From Cynocephalus volans (taxonomy: Eukaryota > Chordata > Mammalia > Dermoptera > Cynocephalidae): 64,000 bases of DNA. Below, piece by piece: positions 62,545 through 64,000 of the stretch; positions within the stretch are counted from its first letter, which is position 1, and the number at the start of each line of letters is the position of its first letter. Made by a program: the position numbers and the translations under genes. Below the pieces are notes generated by a model. It made no database searches. It was not told the DNA's origin and was given only the letters and a program-made list of their open reading frames with translations. The stretch spans positions 139,235,001 through 139,299,000 of the forward strand of contig NC_084461.1 in NCBI RefSeq assembly GCF_027409185.1. The letters are read 5' to 3'.

Positions 62545-62735
62545 CATAGATCAGTGAGGGCTGTGTAGCCAACAAGAGCTGGATTCAAATCCTGTGTCTA
62601 TCACTTTCCAGATGTGGGATCTCAGGCAAGACATTTCACTTCTGTAAGCCTGTTTCCTATTTGTAAAGTAAGGAGCCCAGTATTACCTACCTCAAGAGAT
62701 GCTAACTATTTCATGTGAAAAGTTTGTTATAAGCC
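62545..62735 (+). repeat. MIR SINE, sense
   Basis: 'gagctggattcaaatcctgtgtctatcactttccagatgtgggatctcaggcaagacatttcacttctgtaagcc' is a MIR core, followed by 'tacctacctcaagagatg'. Confidence 0.85.
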
Positions 62736-63304
62736 TCATACTAACTGCTACATGGTAAGGTGAATATTATTCACAATTTTGCCTAAGTACTACCTTGATT
62801 TTCTGAAAGGCCCTTGGTAGAACTAGAAAGGTTTCCGTATGTTAATGGCTCTTCATGTTAGGGATCAAGTTTGCTGTACTCCCCATGGAGTGGGAGCCAT
62901 TACCATTTACATGGGACAGGATAAATGTCAAGATCACCATTTCAGTCAATGTCTGGGTGAGGTCTCCACTCATCATGGCTCCTTTCCTTTACCTGCAGTC
63001 TGATCTAGCAGCAGAACTGTCTCCTGCAGCATGCCTTCTTCCTAATTTAAAAAAGGCAGGTGGGGAGATAGCCCCCTTTCCTTGCTTTTGGAGCGTTATT
63101 TCACAGCACTCAAAAATACAGTTTCTGGTATCAGACAGATCTGAGCCAAAGACCAGCTCGACCACTTGAGCTGCGTGTCTTTGTGTAAATTTGCATAATG
63201 CTGTGTGATCCTCTAAAAAGCTATTTACATTTTTTAAATGATTAAACAGTCCTTCTTGATCTTGTTTCTTTTTAATGAGATGGAGGTCACCATTATTCTA
63301 ATAA

Positions 63305-63495
63305 TAATAAAATAGTAACTAACATTTACTGAGCACTTTCTGTGTGTCAAACACTGTGCTGTGGATTCTTTCATCTAAACCTTATAACCATCTTCTAAAT
63401 TAGGAACTATTATTACCCCAATTTATCGATCAGGAAACTGAGGCAAAGAGAGTTTAAATAGTTTGCCTGAGGTCCCATATGTCTCCAGAGCCTAC
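63305..63495 (-). repeat. MIR SINE, antisense
   Basis: 'ttactgagcactttctgtgtgtcaaacactgtgctgtgg', 'aaccttataaccatcttc', 'gatcaggaaactgaggcaaagagagtttaaatagtttgcctgagg' follow the MIR reverse-complement order. Confidence 0.85.
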
Positions 63496-64000
63496 ACAGC
63501 TCACTGATAAACGGTGCTGATTACTATTAGCAGTTGTTACTTGTAGATAATTGGGGACTCCATTGGGTTATTACAAAGTGTGCGGTGCATTCCTGATCTG
63601 ACGTCCTCAATGTAAAGAGCAGGCCTGAAAATCAGTAGCCCATACCACCTGGGTCTTCCACAATGAAGTATGTTATGACGGCTCTCATTTCCACATATGC
63701 TCCGGAACAAATCTTTATCTTCGTTCACCTCAGTGAGCCCCACTATGTGTCCAAAAAGAAAGGAGAGCCTTGGCAGCCTTTGACTTCTAAAGGTTCTCTA
63801 GAATCTGCCCACTACTCTTTATTTCCCACAGTCACCTTCCTAGTGGAAGCTGCCAGCATCTTGCACCTGGCACTGCTACCACCTCCAGTGGTCTCCCTGT
63901 ATCCACTTTATCCCCATCCCTGCCCCTCCATTCTCCCCACAGCAGCCAGCATGAGCTTTTCACATGGTGACTGTGATTGACCGCCGATGACCTTCATAAG

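Larger units (their letters stand above)
58899..64000 (+). other. ITK: Start of ITK intron 1 (no second exon in the window)
   Basis: There is no PH-domain continuation (a KKRTLKG-like start after an AG) in the following sequence that I can find. Repeats inside are an L1 3' UTR piece (about 59300-59470, antisense), MIRs (59775-59885, 61283-61500, 62545-62735 sense; 63305-63495 antisense), a SINE dimer at 60942-61081, and possibly an L2 piece near 63780-63970. Confidence 0.75.

Overview
The window is nuclear DNA from a placental mammal. It has spliced genes with GT/AG junctions, one CpG-island promoter, and many MIR, L2, L1, MaLR and DNA-transposon relics. Two clues point to a colugo (Dermoptera, probably Galeopterus): short SINEs derived from tRNA-Ile with almost no tRNA-unrelated body, and the matching 'CYN/t-SINE' dimers. 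Alu, rodent B1 and equine ERE elements were not seen. The species call is an inference from repeat types.

Three protein-coding genes are recognisable. In order they are MED7 (minus; coding exon 12417-13118, 5' exon near 16591), GARIN3/FAM71B (minus; exons 45837-46439 and 43869-45026) and the first coding exon of ITK (plus; 58761-58898). This order and orientation match human 5q33.3 (MED7-, FAM71B-, ITK+). The three genes are not an operon or a pathway; they are simply syntenic neighbours: a Mediator subunit, a spermatid Golgi/RAB2-interacting protein and a T-cell Tec kinase.

Layout. 1-1221 is the 3' end of a young L1. 1222-11300 holds old repeats (L1, MIR, L2, MER5A), two tRNA-derived SINEs and a 57-nt U2 snRNA retrocopy. 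11300-16800 is MED7 with its intron and CpG-island promoter. 16900-24700 holds old L2, L1, MaLR LTR and SINE relics. 24720-40020 is a deep L1 nest. 40020-43860 has L2, a possible ERVL LTR, old L1 and a hAT MITE. 43869-46439 is GARIN3. 46440-58500 is intergenic, with MER2, MIRs, old L1 and an MLT1 LTR. From 58761 to the end is ITK exon 1 and the start of its intron 1.

The most informative structure is at 29780-38496. A full-length young L1 inserted into an older L1 with a classical 5' inversion (twin priming), leaving a 16-bp target-site duplication and almost no loss at the internal join. A second, 5'-truncated young L1 appears to have landed in its poly(A) tail. I saw no undescribed gene system. 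The novelty lies in readable transposition histories rather than in new genes.
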